Both the position numbers and the translations under genes were made by a program. Source: Patescibacteria group bacterium (GTDB taxonomy: Bacteria; Patescibacteriota; Minisyncoccia; Minisyncoccales; GWA2-46-15). Taken from it: DNA of 7,899 bases. Below, piece after piece: positions 1-5,714 of the stretch. Where the stretch lies: NCBI GenBank assembly GCA_018895125.1, contig JAHIOR010000002.1, positions 1-7,899 on the forward strand. Direction: 5' to 3'. Each line of letters begins with the position of its first letter. The first letter of the stretch is position 1. A model generated the notes under the pieces. It ran no database searches. It saw nothing but the letters and a program-made list of their open reading frames with translations, and had not been told where the DNA came from.

Positions 1-827
1 AGAGAATTGGCTTTATTAATCAGGTTGGCGTCAGTTGCCAAGCGCTCCTTGATGCCTTCCACGCCTAACTTCTGACCTTCTTTAGCCACCATTTTTACTT
101 CCCGGCAGAAGGAATTATCACAGATTAAATAAAATTCCTTTGTCTTTTCGTCATAACCAATCTTAGAACTTAGGTTCAGCTTCAAATTCTTTGAGGTCTG
201 GCAGAGCGGGCAGACTCGGCGGTACTTCATTCTTTCTTCAATCACTTTTTCCGGCAAATCAATCAGGATAAAGAAATCAGGATCATCCCTATAACCAATC
301 AGCTCTCTGAAGAATAAAGAATAGGACACCTGATCAAGGTTTCTGGGGAAACCGTCTAAAAACAAAGCTTTCTTGCCAACCTTAGAAATCTCTCTTTTTA
401 ATAAAGCTAGAATAAATTCTGTTGGTAACAAGGTTTTCAAATCCCTTCCTAAAAGCGCATCAATGGTTTTATCAATCGGCAAATAGCCGCGATAATTCTT
501 TTTCAAAAACTCTATTAAAGACTGTTTCTCATGGCCGTCGCTCGCGACTGCCTGATGAACTGATCTGACCAGATCGCCAATTGATAACTGAGCTACCTTG
601 TCTTTACCAAAAATCTCAATAAACAGTTTTGAATAAGTTCCCTTGCCTGAGTTTTTCTTGCCGAGCATGTAGGCAATGAAGCTGTTCTCTTCAAGATAAG
701 TTTTTATCTTTTCAATTTCCAAACCGGCCTTGAAATGAAAATACTCCCATCGTTCTGATGGGTCTGAAAGATTAAACTTTTTGTCTGAATCAACCTTAGT
801 CTTGAAAAGAGGAAACTCGCTAGCCAT
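1..827 (-). CDS. Adenylate kinase-like nucleoside monophosphate kinase, C-terminus off the window
   Basis: I translated 275 codons from the ATG at 827 without a stop. Adenylate kinases transfer phosphate between ATP and AMP in the cytoplasm. Seen: a P-loop GKKNSGKGT at residues 56-64, the family signature FLDGFPRNLDQ at 156-166, and a LID-like segment with CPLC at 206-209 and cysteines at 236 and 241, the four-Cys zinc pattern of many bacterial Adk LID domains. Odd: the P-loop normally lies near residue 7, so there is an extension of about 50 residues, and the LID is divergent (the usual R-x-D-D after the last cysteine pair is not evident). It starts 13 nt after the stop of the upstream hydrolase gene and has TATAAT 7 nt before the ATG but no Shine-Dalgarno. 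The family is secure; whether this is the housekeeping Adk or a paralogue is not, so I give no symbol. Confidence 0.87.
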   Translation of the reverse strand, partial: MASEFPLFKTKVDSDKKFNLSDPSERWEYFHFKAGLEIEKIKTYLEENSFIAYMLGKKNSGKGTYSKLFIEIFGKDKVAQLSIGDLVRSVHQAVASDGHEKQSLIEFLKKNYRGYLPIDKTIDALLGRDLKTLLPTEFILALLKREISKVGKKALFLDGFPRNLDQVSYSLFFRELIGYRDDPDFFILIDLPEKVIEERMKYRRVCPLCQTSKNLKLNLSSKIGYDEKTKEFYLICDNSFCREVKMVAKEGQKLGVEGIKERLATDANLINKANS

Positions 828-834
828 AGTTTTA

Positions 835-840
835 ATTATA
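835..840 (-). promoter_or_regulatory. Candidate -10 box for a leaderless adenylate-kinase transcript
   Basis: On the minus strand a perfect TATAAT is followed by seven bases and then the ATG at 827, so transcription would begin at or next to the start codon. I see no good -35 at 16-18 bp, and the hexamer lies in AT-rich sequence, so chance is possible. Read-through from the hydrolase gene would also express this gene. Confidence 0.35.
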
Positions 841-1722
841 TTAATCTTTTAATAATCTTTGACCGTCAGCTAAAAAACTAATGTCTCCTAGCTGATCAGT
901 TCTCATAACCATAATGCCATATTTTTCTAGTCGTTCCAAGACTTCCTCAGCAGGATGCCCGTATGAATTATTCTGGCCCACCTGAATAACCGCAAACTCA
1001 GGATTAACCTTTTGTAAAAAAGAGTCGCTCGAAGAGCTGGCTGAACCGTGATGCCCGACTTTTAGGACTTGGGAAGAAATATCTTCCTGGACCAGCTTTT
1101 TTTCAACTGACTGAGGCGCATCTCCGGTCAGCAAAAAACTGTTGTTGCCATAAACTGCTTTTAAAACCAAAGAGGAAACATTAGTATCATTTACTTCCCT
1201 GCCTTCAAAGCTCTCTAATGGGGCAAAAACTTCAATTGCCAGCTGACCAATAATAATTTTCTGGCCCTTTTTTAAAATTACTTCAGTTGAACCGTTATTC
1301 TCTATTTCAGTTGTAAACTCATTAAATTCTCCGCTTAATCCTTTGATCCCTGTAGTTCCCACCAAACCAACCTGATAGCTTTTTAAAACCTCAACCAAAC
1401 CGCTGATATGATCTTTGTCAGGATGAGTGGCAATAATCAAATCAATTGATCTATCAGAAAAAGGCAGTTCCTGTCCTAGCTTCTCAACCACTTTGCCTGA
1501 AGGACCTCCGTCAATTAAAATCTGGGTTTTTCTTGGAGTTTCAATGAAAATTGCATCTCCCTGGCCAATATCAAAAAACACTACTTTTAAAAGCCTGGGC
1601 TGGCTAACCTGAAAAACCGCAATCCAGACAAGAATGTTGAAACAAAAAAGTATGACGATAATCCCGATAATAAAACGAAGTTTTGGTATATCGGGCATCT
1701 TGCCCGCTATAAATATTTTCAT
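841..1722 (-). CDS. Membrane-anchored ComEC-type metallo-beta-lactamase-fold hydrolase
   Basis: This 293-residue protein resembles the C-terminal hydrolase domain of the DNA-uptake channel protein ComEC, without the channel. Numbering from the ATG at 1722: one hydrophobic anchor at about 16-38, then the ComEC-like FFDIGQGDAIFIETP (49-63), ILIDGG (68-73), metal-binding THPDKDH (99-105), NDTN (178-181), LLTGDA (197-202), KVGHHGS (221-227) and YGHP (254-257). The core metal-ligand motifs look intact, so it should be active; in ComEC this domain is proposed to degrade the non-transported DNA strand. The anchor suggests the catalytic domain sits outside the membrane. I chose the ATG at 1722; a TTG at 1740 would add six residues and has no better ribosome site, and another ATG lies at 1698. 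It directly precedes the adenylate kinase gene. It could instead act on nucleotides or cell-surface phosphodiesters. Confidence 0.85.
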   Translation of the reverse strand: MKIFIAGKMPDIPKLRFIIGIIVILFCFNILVWIAVFQVSQPRLLKVVFFDIGQGDAIFIETPRKTQILIDGGPSGKVVEKLGQELPFSDRSIDLIIATHPDKDHISGLVEVLKSYQVGLVGTTGIKGLSGEFNEFTTEIENNGSTEVILKKGQKIIIGQLAIEVFAPLESFEGREVNDTNVSSLVLKAVYGNNSFLLTGDAPQSVEKKLVQEDISSQVLKVGHHGSASSSSDSFLQKVNPEFAVIQVGQNNSYGHPAEEVLERLEKYGIMVMRTDQLGDISFLADGQRLLKD

Positions 1723-1749
1723 ACTACTTAAGTTTAACAAAAAAACAGC

Positions 1750-1793
1750 TTTAAAGAAAATAAAGAGAGGCGCGCTTCTCGTGCGTGCCTCTC
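1750..1793 (-). terminator. Rho-independent terminator of the GlcG-like gene
   Basis: The arms 1765-1775 and 1783-1793 form an 11-bp stem with one wobble position and a 7-nt loop. On the minus strand the stem is followed by the T-rich run TTTATTTTCTTTAA. A second tiny palindrome, CCCCATAGGGG at 1802-1812, lies just after the stop codon. The terminator separates this gene from the downstream hydrolase gene. Confidence 0.8.
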
Positions 1794-1813
1794 AATAAAT
1801 TCCCCATAGGGGT

Positions 1814-2281
1814 TTATATCAGCATCTGTTTATGCTCTTTACGAGCATCTGCTTCCAACTGAGCGACCATAATAATGGCGCTCACCACTATTTCGGATAG
1901 ACTTTCGTCCACCCGTCCCTTAGCCCCGCTGGCAGCGCAGGCAATCCCATCCCGGTAAATTCCACCGGGATATAGATAGTCGCCTTCCTCAAGCAACCAG
2001 GAAAACAGAGCAACAGCTGTACTGGTATTCATGCGTAGCCGCTTAGCAAGCCTAAGCTTGCATTTGGCTATTTCCCTGAAATCCTTTTTTTCTCCCCATT
2101 CGGGATCCCACTCATCACATCGTCTCCCAAGATGGAAATAAAAATCGTTTAGGCCGGGAACAGAAACCACTCCCTCGACCCATTGCGGCCCCCAGGTCAT
2201 ACCAACTGCCTGAAGAATCTCTTCTGCAGCCGGCCTTACTAGGGTTAGGGCATAGTCGATCTTGGACTGACTGATAATCAT
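1814..2281 (-). CDS. GlcG/HbpS-like (DUF336-like) small protein, uncertain
   Basis: A 155-residue soluble protein with no signal peptide or membrane segment. I do not recognise it securely. Its second half, IAKCKLRLAKRL at 71-82 followed by YPGGIYRDGIACAASGAKG at 104-122 and DESLSEIV at 125-132, follows the layout of GlcG/HbpS (DUF336) proteins, where a lysine-rich helix leads into a G-G-x-x-x-D-G-x-x-x-x-x-S-G-A turn and a D-E-helix; some members bind haem or cobalamin. The N-terminal half carries CDEWDPEW at 55-62. The ATG at 2281 is fixed by a perfect AAGGAGG six bases upstream; longer frames to 2356 start on GTG inside the promoter. It is a single-gene unit with its own promoter and terminator. 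Four sampled 60-base lines inside it are 48-57% GC, against 33-42% in lines I counted from neighbouring genes, suggesting transfer or strong expression selection. Confidence 0.7.
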   Translation of the reverse strand: MIISQSKIDYALTLVRPAAEEILQAVGMTWGPQWVEGVVSVPGLNDFYFHLGRRCDEWDPEWGEKKDFREIAKCKLRLAKRLRMNTSTAVALFSWLLEEGDYLYPGGIYRDGIACAASGAKGRVDESLSEIVVSAIIMVAQLEADARKEHKQMLI

Positions 2282-2303
2282 TTTGTCCTCCTTAAGACAA
2301 AAT
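2280..2303 (-). promoter_or_regulatory. Shine-Dalgarno hairpin at the GlcG-like start codon
   Basis: A perfect 8-bp inverted repeat (ATTTTGTC / GACAAAAT on the minus strand) encloses the loop TTAAGGAG. The ribosome-binding site is therefore displayed in a hairpin loop, while the AT of the ATG is paired in the stem. It could act on translation in RNA or be a palindromic operator in DNA. It is the only strong Shine-Dalgarno I found in the window. Confidence 0.55.
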
Positions 2304-2318
2304 CTGAAAATAGAAATA

Positions 2319-2335
2319 TAAGGAGCAGTCTCCTT
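2319..2335 (-). promoter_or_regulatory. Leader hairpin with anti-Shine-Dalgarno arm
   Basis: In the leader RNA, AAGGAG-ACTG-CTCCTT forms a 6-bp hairpin. Its downstream arm, extended to CTCCTTA, is also perfectly complementary over 7 nt to TAAGGAG of the true ribosome-binding site at 2288-2294, so the two pairings exclude one another. Confidence 0.4.
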
Positions 2336-2346
2336 CGAACAATAAA

Positions 2347-2375
2347 ACATTAACACATAATTAGAAATATGTCAA
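2347..2375 (-). promoter_or_regulatory. Sigma-70-type promoter of the GlcG-like gene
   Basis: On the minus strand a perfect TTGACA (2370-2375) lies 17 bp from TAATGT (2347-2352), which is preceded by TGT as an extended -10. It lies just after the terminator of the DUF5679 gene and would give a leader of about 60 nt containing the two hairpins. Confidence 0.65.
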
Positions 2376-2390
2376 CTATAATTAAGAAAC

Positions 2391-2420
2391 CAAAAACCGC
2401 AAACTTCTTTGCGGTCTTGG
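2391..2420 (-). terminator. Rho-independent terminator of the DUF5679 gene
   Basis: The palindrome ACCGCAAA / TTTGCGGT (2396-2403 and 2408-2415, loop of 4) is followed on the minus strand by TTTT and GGTTTCTT. The outer bases CCAA and TTGG can extend the stem. It lies about 25 nt past the stop of the DUF5679 gene. Confidence 0.75.
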
Positions 2421-2440
2421 CTTTTCTTCTTCGAAAATAG

Positions 2441-2599
2441 CTATTTCCCAAGAATTCTGAACATCTTGGTGCCGCACTTTGGGCAAACGCCGGTCAAAGC
2501 GCGCCTCTTGGTTCCGCCTTTTCCTTTCATGGAAACTTCTTTGGCATCATTCATTTCTCTCTTGGCCTTGCATTTTACGCAGTAAGCTGTTTCTGCCAT
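2441..2599 (-). CDS. DUF5679-type zinc-ribbon mini-protein
   Basis: A 52-residue basic protein beginning MAETAYCVKCKAKREM. Two CxxC knuckles, CVKC at 7-10 and CPKC at 39-42, fit a zinc ribbon, with a lysine- and glycine-rich loop (about 24-34) between them. The pattern AYCVKCKAK...GVCPKCGTKMFRI is what I know as DUF5679, a short family of unknown function found often in Patescibacteria and in some other bacteria and archaea. The basic loop suggests nucleic-acid or ribosome binding, which is inference. The start is the ATG at 2599; there is no Shine-Dalgarno, but TATTTT lies six bases upstream, so a leaderless message is possible. It ends just before its own terminator. Confidence 0.85.
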   Translation of the reverse strand: MAETAYCVKCKAKREMNDAKEVSMKGKGGTKRRALTGVCPKCGTKMFRILGK

Positions 2600-2666
2600 A
2601 TTTTTAAAATAAGATTAATGATTTTGGAAAACTCTACCGACCTTTTTTAATCTTTACGATTAAGTT

Positions 2667-2686
2667 TACCTTAATCTACCTTAATT
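2667..2686. repeat. Two tandem 10-bp units upstream of the DUF5679 gene
   Basis: TACCTTAATC is followed directly by TACCTTAATT, and a TTAATC/GATTAA inverted pair lies just to the left. Helical-turn spacing of 10 bp would suit a regulator binding one DNA face, but the tract is AT-rich and may be chance. Nothing else is evident in the 103-base gap 2600-2702. Confidence 0.3.
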
Positions 2687-2702
2687 TAAGCAAAATTGTT
2701 CG

Positions 2703-3848
2703 TCAAGAGGCAAACATCAACCAACCAGGCTTGAAGATTAAAGCTAAACCCAATAACAGCAATAGAAAACCGCCGATTAAAGCGCTGTAACGGCTGTATT
2801 TATCAGTAAAACCAACCTTCTTTAAGGTAATCATTGCTAAAGAAAAGATGATTATCTCGTCAATCATGTAGAAAAAGACATAAACTAGAAGATAAAAGTA
2901 TTTCTGAAAAACGCTGATCTCTTGAATCGCTAAAACTTGGGCGAAAATAGCCGGAAAACCAGCTGAACAAAAGAATTCAACCAAGTTAACTGAAAAAGCT
3001 AGAACCACTATCCCAAAGAAAGTAGCTGGCAAGGCAGCGGGCATTAATATCTTTCTGATTTTAGTCTCAATTTTACTATGAGACACCTCGTCACCTACTT
3101 TGCAAACTCCTGGCTTCCAGATAAAAAAGTCTCTGGCCCTCCAAATACCAACTGACAAGGCTATTAAACCAATTAAAATCCTGATAACAGTCAAATACCC
3201 CAAGAATAAGAACAAATTCAGCCAGGCAGTCATAAAAACAAAGTAAAGAATACCTGAGACAGCAATAAAAGTTCCTCCCACCAGCCACATTTTCTTCCTG
3301 GAATTAACTGATAAAAGCAGAGAAATCAAAAGCAACAACACCCACATGGCACAAGGATTAAAACCGTCCATTACACCAATAATAACTGCTAAAAGCAAAA
3401 GCGAAACCTTTTTAGGATCAAACTCCCGGATAAAAGGCAATTTAAAGGTTTTAACCGAATCTGAACATTTACCCTCAGCACAAAGCTTAACCATTTCTTC
3501 AATCTCCAAACCCGTTGTCTGGTCAGTGTCGTAGCCAATAATAACCTTGTCTCCAATAAAAATGGCCGGCACTTTGATAACCTGTTCTTGGCCAGCCTCT
3601 TTTAAGAACTTTTGAAAAAGCTTGGCATTATCTGGATTTTCAAAAACCTCGTAAGAAATAATCTCTAAAGAAGAATATCTTTCTCCAAGCCCGTCAAGAA
3701 AGGTTTCAGCTATTTGGCAATGAGGGCAGGTGGAACCGTAAAAGAAATACAAAAGAATCTTGTTTTCCTGAGCCAAAGACTCAATACCTAAAAAACTGCC
3801 CAAAAGCAGAACTGACAGGAATAAAAGAATATTCTTTTTTAAGATCAT
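2703..3848 (-). CDS. Exported thioredoxin fused to a CcdA/DsbD-type membrane domain
   Basis: A 381-residue protein joining a periplasm-facing thioredoxin to a membrane electron carrier. Numbering from the ATG at 3848: signal peptide or anchor 1-26, thioredoxin fold about 30-125 with active site CPHC (41-44) and cis-proline VPAIF (93-97), then six or so hydrophobic segments from about 148 to 375. The membrane part carries DGFNPCAMW (161-169) and NLVEFFCSAGFPAI (288-301), the paired cysteines C166 and C294 expected in CcdA/DsbD proteins that pass electrons from cytoplasmic thioredoxin across the membrane. Extra cysteines are at 123, 128 and 249. An ATG at 3866 would add six residues; neither start has a good ribosome site. 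It is divergent from the DUF4395-like gene. The likely role is supplying reducing power to extracytoplasmic thiols; an oxidative role is possible. Confidence 0.88.
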   Translation of the reverse strand: MILKKNILLFLSVLLLGSFLGIESLAQENKILLYFFYGSTCPHCQIAETFLDGLGERYSSLEIISYEVFENPDNAKLFQKFLKEAGQEQVIKVPAIFIGDKVIIGYDTDQTTGLEIEEMVKLCAEGKCSDSVKTFKLPFIREFDPKKVSLLLLAVIIGVMDGFNPCAMWVLLLLISLLLSVNSRKKMWLVGGTFIAVSGILYFVFMTAWLNLFLFLGYLTVIRILIGLIALSVGIWRARDFFIWKPGVCKVGDEVSHSKIETKIRKILMPAALPATFFGIVVLAFSVNLVEFFCSAGFPAIFAQVLAIQEISVFQKYFYLLVYVFFYMIDEIIIFSLAMITLKKVGFTDKYSRYSALIGGFLLLLLGLALIFKPGWLMFAS

Positions 3849-3857
3849 AATATTTGA

Positions 3858-3885
3858 TTGTAACATATTCCCTCTTATGTATGAT
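3858..3885 (+). promoter_or_regulatory. Candidate promoter of the four-gene plus operon
   Basis: TTGTAA (3858-3863) and TATGAT (3880-3885) are 16 bp apart. Transcription would begin near 3892, four bases before the ATG in the left copy of the 11-bp repeat, fitting a near-leaderless promoter for the gene before the palindrome array was inserted. Confidence 0.4.
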
Positions 3886-3892
3886 ATGATAC

Positions 3893-3903
3893 AATATGAA
3901 TCC
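3893..3903. repeat. Left copy of 11-bp direct repeat
   Basis: AATATGAATCC, identical to 4044-4054 and offset by 151 bp. It contains the ATG, AAT and CC of the DUF4395-like start and borders the palindrome array, so it looks like a target-site duplication. Confidence 0.65.
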
Positions 3904-4043
3904 CTCCCCACTGCAAGCAGCGGGGTATCCCACTGCGAGCGGGACAAGTTCTTTCTGCGGCTTTCATCCCAACCGCAACAAGCTGCGGGATATTCTCGCC
4001 GCAGAAATAAAAAGGTCATAAAATTAAAAAGTAAAATCATAAT
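3904..4043. mobile_element. Palindrome array (REP- or MITE-like), non-coding
   Basis: A 140-bp block, GC-rich on its left and AT-rich on its right, fills most of the gene-free stretch 3849-4046. It holds three related imperfect palindromes: 3906-3925 (CCCC...GGGG), 3928-3944 (TCCC...GGGA) and 3966-3991 (ATCCC...GGGAT), all with C-C-C at the left and G-G-G at the right. The third lies inside a perfect 10-bp inverted repeat, TTTCTGCGGC at 3952-3961 and GCCGCAGAAA at 3998-4007. No protein-coding function is visible, and no T-run follows on the plus strand, so it is not an obvious terminator. The flanking 11-bp repeats argue for insertion of a non-autonomous element. Confidence 0.55.
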
Positions 4044-4054
4044 AATATGAATCC
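4044..4054. repeat. Right copy of 11-bp direct repeat
   Basis: AATATGAATCC again; here the ATG at 4047 opens the intact DUF4395-like reading frame. Confidence 0.65.
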
Positions 4055-4472
4055 TTGTCTTACGTATAATAGTTCTCTTAGGTTTGCCAGGAGCTTTTTC
4101 GGCGTTGTTGCTTTGCTTGCCTACTTCCTTCAAAGCGAAGCTTTGGTTCTAGTTCTTGGCGTTATTATGGCAGTAGCTGCCATCTCTTTAAAGCATAATA
4201 TCGTCTACCAGTTTCATTTTTTAGTTTTGAGGAAGTTTTTCAAAACAAAAGACGAACCAGTTGCCAAAGACTCGGCTGAACTTTCTCTTGCCTGCGGAAT
4301 AGGAGCTTCTTTCTTGCTTATCCCGTCAATGCTTTTTGCCTTTGATAAATGGGTTGGTCTCGCTTGGGCAATGGTTTTGCTCAGTTCGTTTTTAATGCTT
4401 CTCGCCGGAATCACCGGCGCCTGCGTTGCTTCAATAATGTACGCTACTCTCAAAAAGGCTTTGAAAAAGTGA
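4047..4472 (+). CDS. DUF4395-like integral membrane protein
   Basis: A 141-residue protein with about four hydrophobic segments (roughly 13-29, 31-47, 82-98 and 103-126), a basic cytosolic loop at 62-75 and a lysine-rich tail. The arrangement LRFARS near the N-terminus, a central polar loop, and LLAGITGAC (118-126) before the end resembles DUF4395, a membrane family of unknown function that I recall often being encoded near thioredoxin-type genes; the divergent thioredoxin-CcdA gene fits that. Cysteines are at 4, 83 and 126. It is first in a four-gene operon and overlaps the next frame by GTGA at 4469-4472. The start lies in the right copy of an 11-bp repeat whose left copy carries a decoy ATG at 3896. 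There is no Shine-Dalgarno. Membrane location is well supported; the family call is moderate. Confidence 0.75.
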   Translation: MNPCLTYNSSLRFARSFFGVVALLAYFLQSEALVLVLGVIMAVAAISLKHNIVYQFHFLVLRKFFKTKDEPVAKDSAELSLACGIGASFLLIPSMLFAFDKWVGLAWAMVLLSSFLMLLAGITGACVASIMYATLKKALKK

Positions 4473-4480
4473 AAAAATCT

Positions 4481-5056
4481 ATGGAAAAGCTAAAACAGCC
4501 GACCTCGAAAACGATCGGCACTCCAGCCTATATTAATAAGAACTGCTGGTTAGCAACTGCGCTTGGGTATCCGCCGGTTAAACGCTGCTGGTTTTGCGAG
4601 TTAAGGTTCCGCCACTGCGCATTTGCCCGTTACTTGGGAATCAGTCTATTTTTAGTCCTGCTTGCTTTTGCTATCGCCTTGATTGGAGATGGAAGGATCA
4701 GTCAGAGCCATATTCTTATTATTTTTGTCTTGGTTTTAACTTACGGATATTTCACAACTAAGAGTACTGAACAAATCATCGAAGCTAATTTTGCCGAAAA
4801 GCAAACAAGAATCGCTCTGGAAAAGGCCAAGGTTTCCCTGGAGATAAAAGTTGCCGAAAGGACCAGCGAATTAGAAAGCTTAACCAAAACCCTTGGCCAG
4901 AAAGTTGATATGCGAACCACAGAGTTGGAAGAAAAACTAGAAGAGCTGGAAAAGATAAACAAATTTGCTGTTGATCGGGAGCTAAGAATGGTTGAGCTCA
5001 AGGAGAAAATCAGAAAATTAGAAGAAGAGTTGGAAAAAGCAAAAACAAATGCTTAA
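4481..5056 (+). CDS. Two-TM protein with cysteine cluster and sensor-kinase-like coiled coil
   Basis: I do not recognise a named family. Numbering from the ATG at 4481 (191 residues): a polar N-terminus with C22 and a CWFC-x6-C cluster (36, 39, 46) that could bind metal, two hydrophobic segments at about 51-69 and 75-91, then an acidic/basic coiled coil to the end. The coil contains VAERTSELESL at 124-134 and VDMRTTELEEKL at 142-153, an 18-residue internal repeat, then DRELRMVELKEKIRKL at 165-180, which looks like the signalling helix before HisKA in sensor kinases. The protein stops before any kinase domain. A GTG at 4469 (four residues longer) overlaps the previous stop and is an alternative start. 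The end overlaps the first HUMPS gene by 8 bp, so coupled translation is likely. It may scaffold or sense at the membrane, but no function is shown. Confidence 0.78.
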   Translation: MEKLKQPTSKTIGTPAYINKNCWLATALGYPPVKRCWFCELRFRHCAFARYLGISLFLVLLAFAIALIGDGRISQSHILIIFVLVLTYGYFTTKSTEQIIEANFAEKQTRIALEKAKVSLEIKVAERTSELESLTKTLGQKVDMRTTELEEKLEELEKINKFAVDRELRMVELKEKIRKLEEELEKAKTNA

Positions 5057-5714
5057 CCCTAGATTTAAATATCTCCAAATAGCTTTTAACCGCTCTTTGC
5101 CTGAGGTCAGGCAGATGATTGATTTGCTGCCCAGTTCAGACCGAATTTTAATTGAAGCCGGTACTCCCCTAGTTAAAAGATACGGCGTCAAGGGAATTGC
5201 CTTTTTAAAAGATTGTTGGCAGAAAAAACTCCAAACTCCAGGCTACATTGTTGCTGACTTAAAGTGCATGGACCGAGGCTCAACTGAAGTTCAAGCTGCT
5301 TCCAGAGCCGGGGCGTCAGCTGCCACCTGTCTTGGCTTGGCGCCAATTGAAACCATTATTGACTTTATTGATAAATGTGAAAAAGCTAAAATTGACTCAA
5401 TGATTGACATGATGAATATCCAGTTTCCTTTTGAAATATTGCAAAAACTGCCCAAGCTGCCAAAAGTAATTGTTCTCCACCGGGGCGTGGATGAAAACGC
5501 TATGAACCGGGAAAAACAAGTCCCGCTTTACCAGATCAACCGCATTAAGGGTACCTATAACGTTCTTATCTCTGTGGCCGGCGGTGAAAGCCTTAGGGAA
5601 ACAACCAGCTCCTTTTTTAACAATGCTGATATAACTGTCATTTGGAAACAATTCTATGAAACTCCGGAACAAACTGCCCAATTAGCAAAGCAATTTTTAG
5701 AATTAGCAAGATGA
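5049..5714 (+). CDS. HUMPS/OMP-decarboxylase-superfamily protein, paralogue 1
   Basis: A 221-residue single-domain TIM-barrel protein of the orotidine-phosphate decarboxylase superfamily, closest in layout to 3-hexulose-6-phosphate synthase (HPS), which condenses formaldehyde with ribulose 5-phosphate or runs in reverse to make ribulose 5-phosphate. Seen: RILIEAGTPLVKRYG (32-46), catalytic DLKCMD (70-75, the D-x-K-x-x-D motif), AGASAATCLG (87-96), MIDMMN (118-123), VIVLHRGVDE (140-149) and SVAGGE (175-180). Odd: the last phosphate-binding motif, normally close to V-V-G-R, reads VIWKQF at 197-202, so the G-R is absent; the second paralogue has the same change. It therefore may not use a standard sugar phosphate. 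It overlaps the coiled-coil gene by 8 bp and the next gene by ATGA at 5711-5714. The superfamily is sure; the reaction is not. Confidence 0.85.
   Translation: MLNPRFKYLQIAFNRSLPEVRQMIDLLPSSDRILIEAGTPLVKRYGVKGIAFLKDCWQKKLQTPGYIVADLKCMDRGSTEVQAASRAGASAATCLGLAPIETIIDFIDKCEKAKIDSMIDMMNIQFPFEILQKLPKLPKVIVLHRGVDENAMNREKQVPLYQINRIKGTYNVLISVAGGESLRETTSSFFNNADITVIWKQFYETPEQTAQLAKQFLELAR

Noticed and set aside
1723..1740. TTG start for the ComEC-like gene
   Set aside because: It adds six residues close to the T-rich terminator tail, with no better ribosome site than ATG 1722.
2282..2356. Upstream extension of the GlcG-like gene to a GTG at 2356
   Set aside because: It would start inside the promoter, and a perfect Shine-Dalgarno fixes the ATG at 2281.
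2667..2686. Tandem 10-mers as iterons of a replication origin
   Set aside because: Only two units, and no DnaA-box cluster or replication gene nearby.
3904..4043. CRISPR array or tRNA in the palindrome block
   Set aside because: The units differ in length and spacing with no constant repeat or spacer pattern, and no cloverleaf or CCA end is visible.
3849..4133. Long N-terminal extension of the thioredoxin-CcdA gene to 4133
   Set aside because: It reads through the palindrome array and overlaps the divergent gene; a proper signal peptide begins at 3848.
4349..4480. N-terminal extension of the coiled-coil gene back to 4349
   Set aside because: It runs within the DUF4395-like gene in another frame and is arginine-rich nonsense; GTG 4469 or ATG 4481 fits the overlap.
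4741..5001. Minus-strand open frame, serine-rich
   Set aside because: It is antisense to the coiled-coil region, whose biased codons leave the opposite frame open; no family likeness or start signals.
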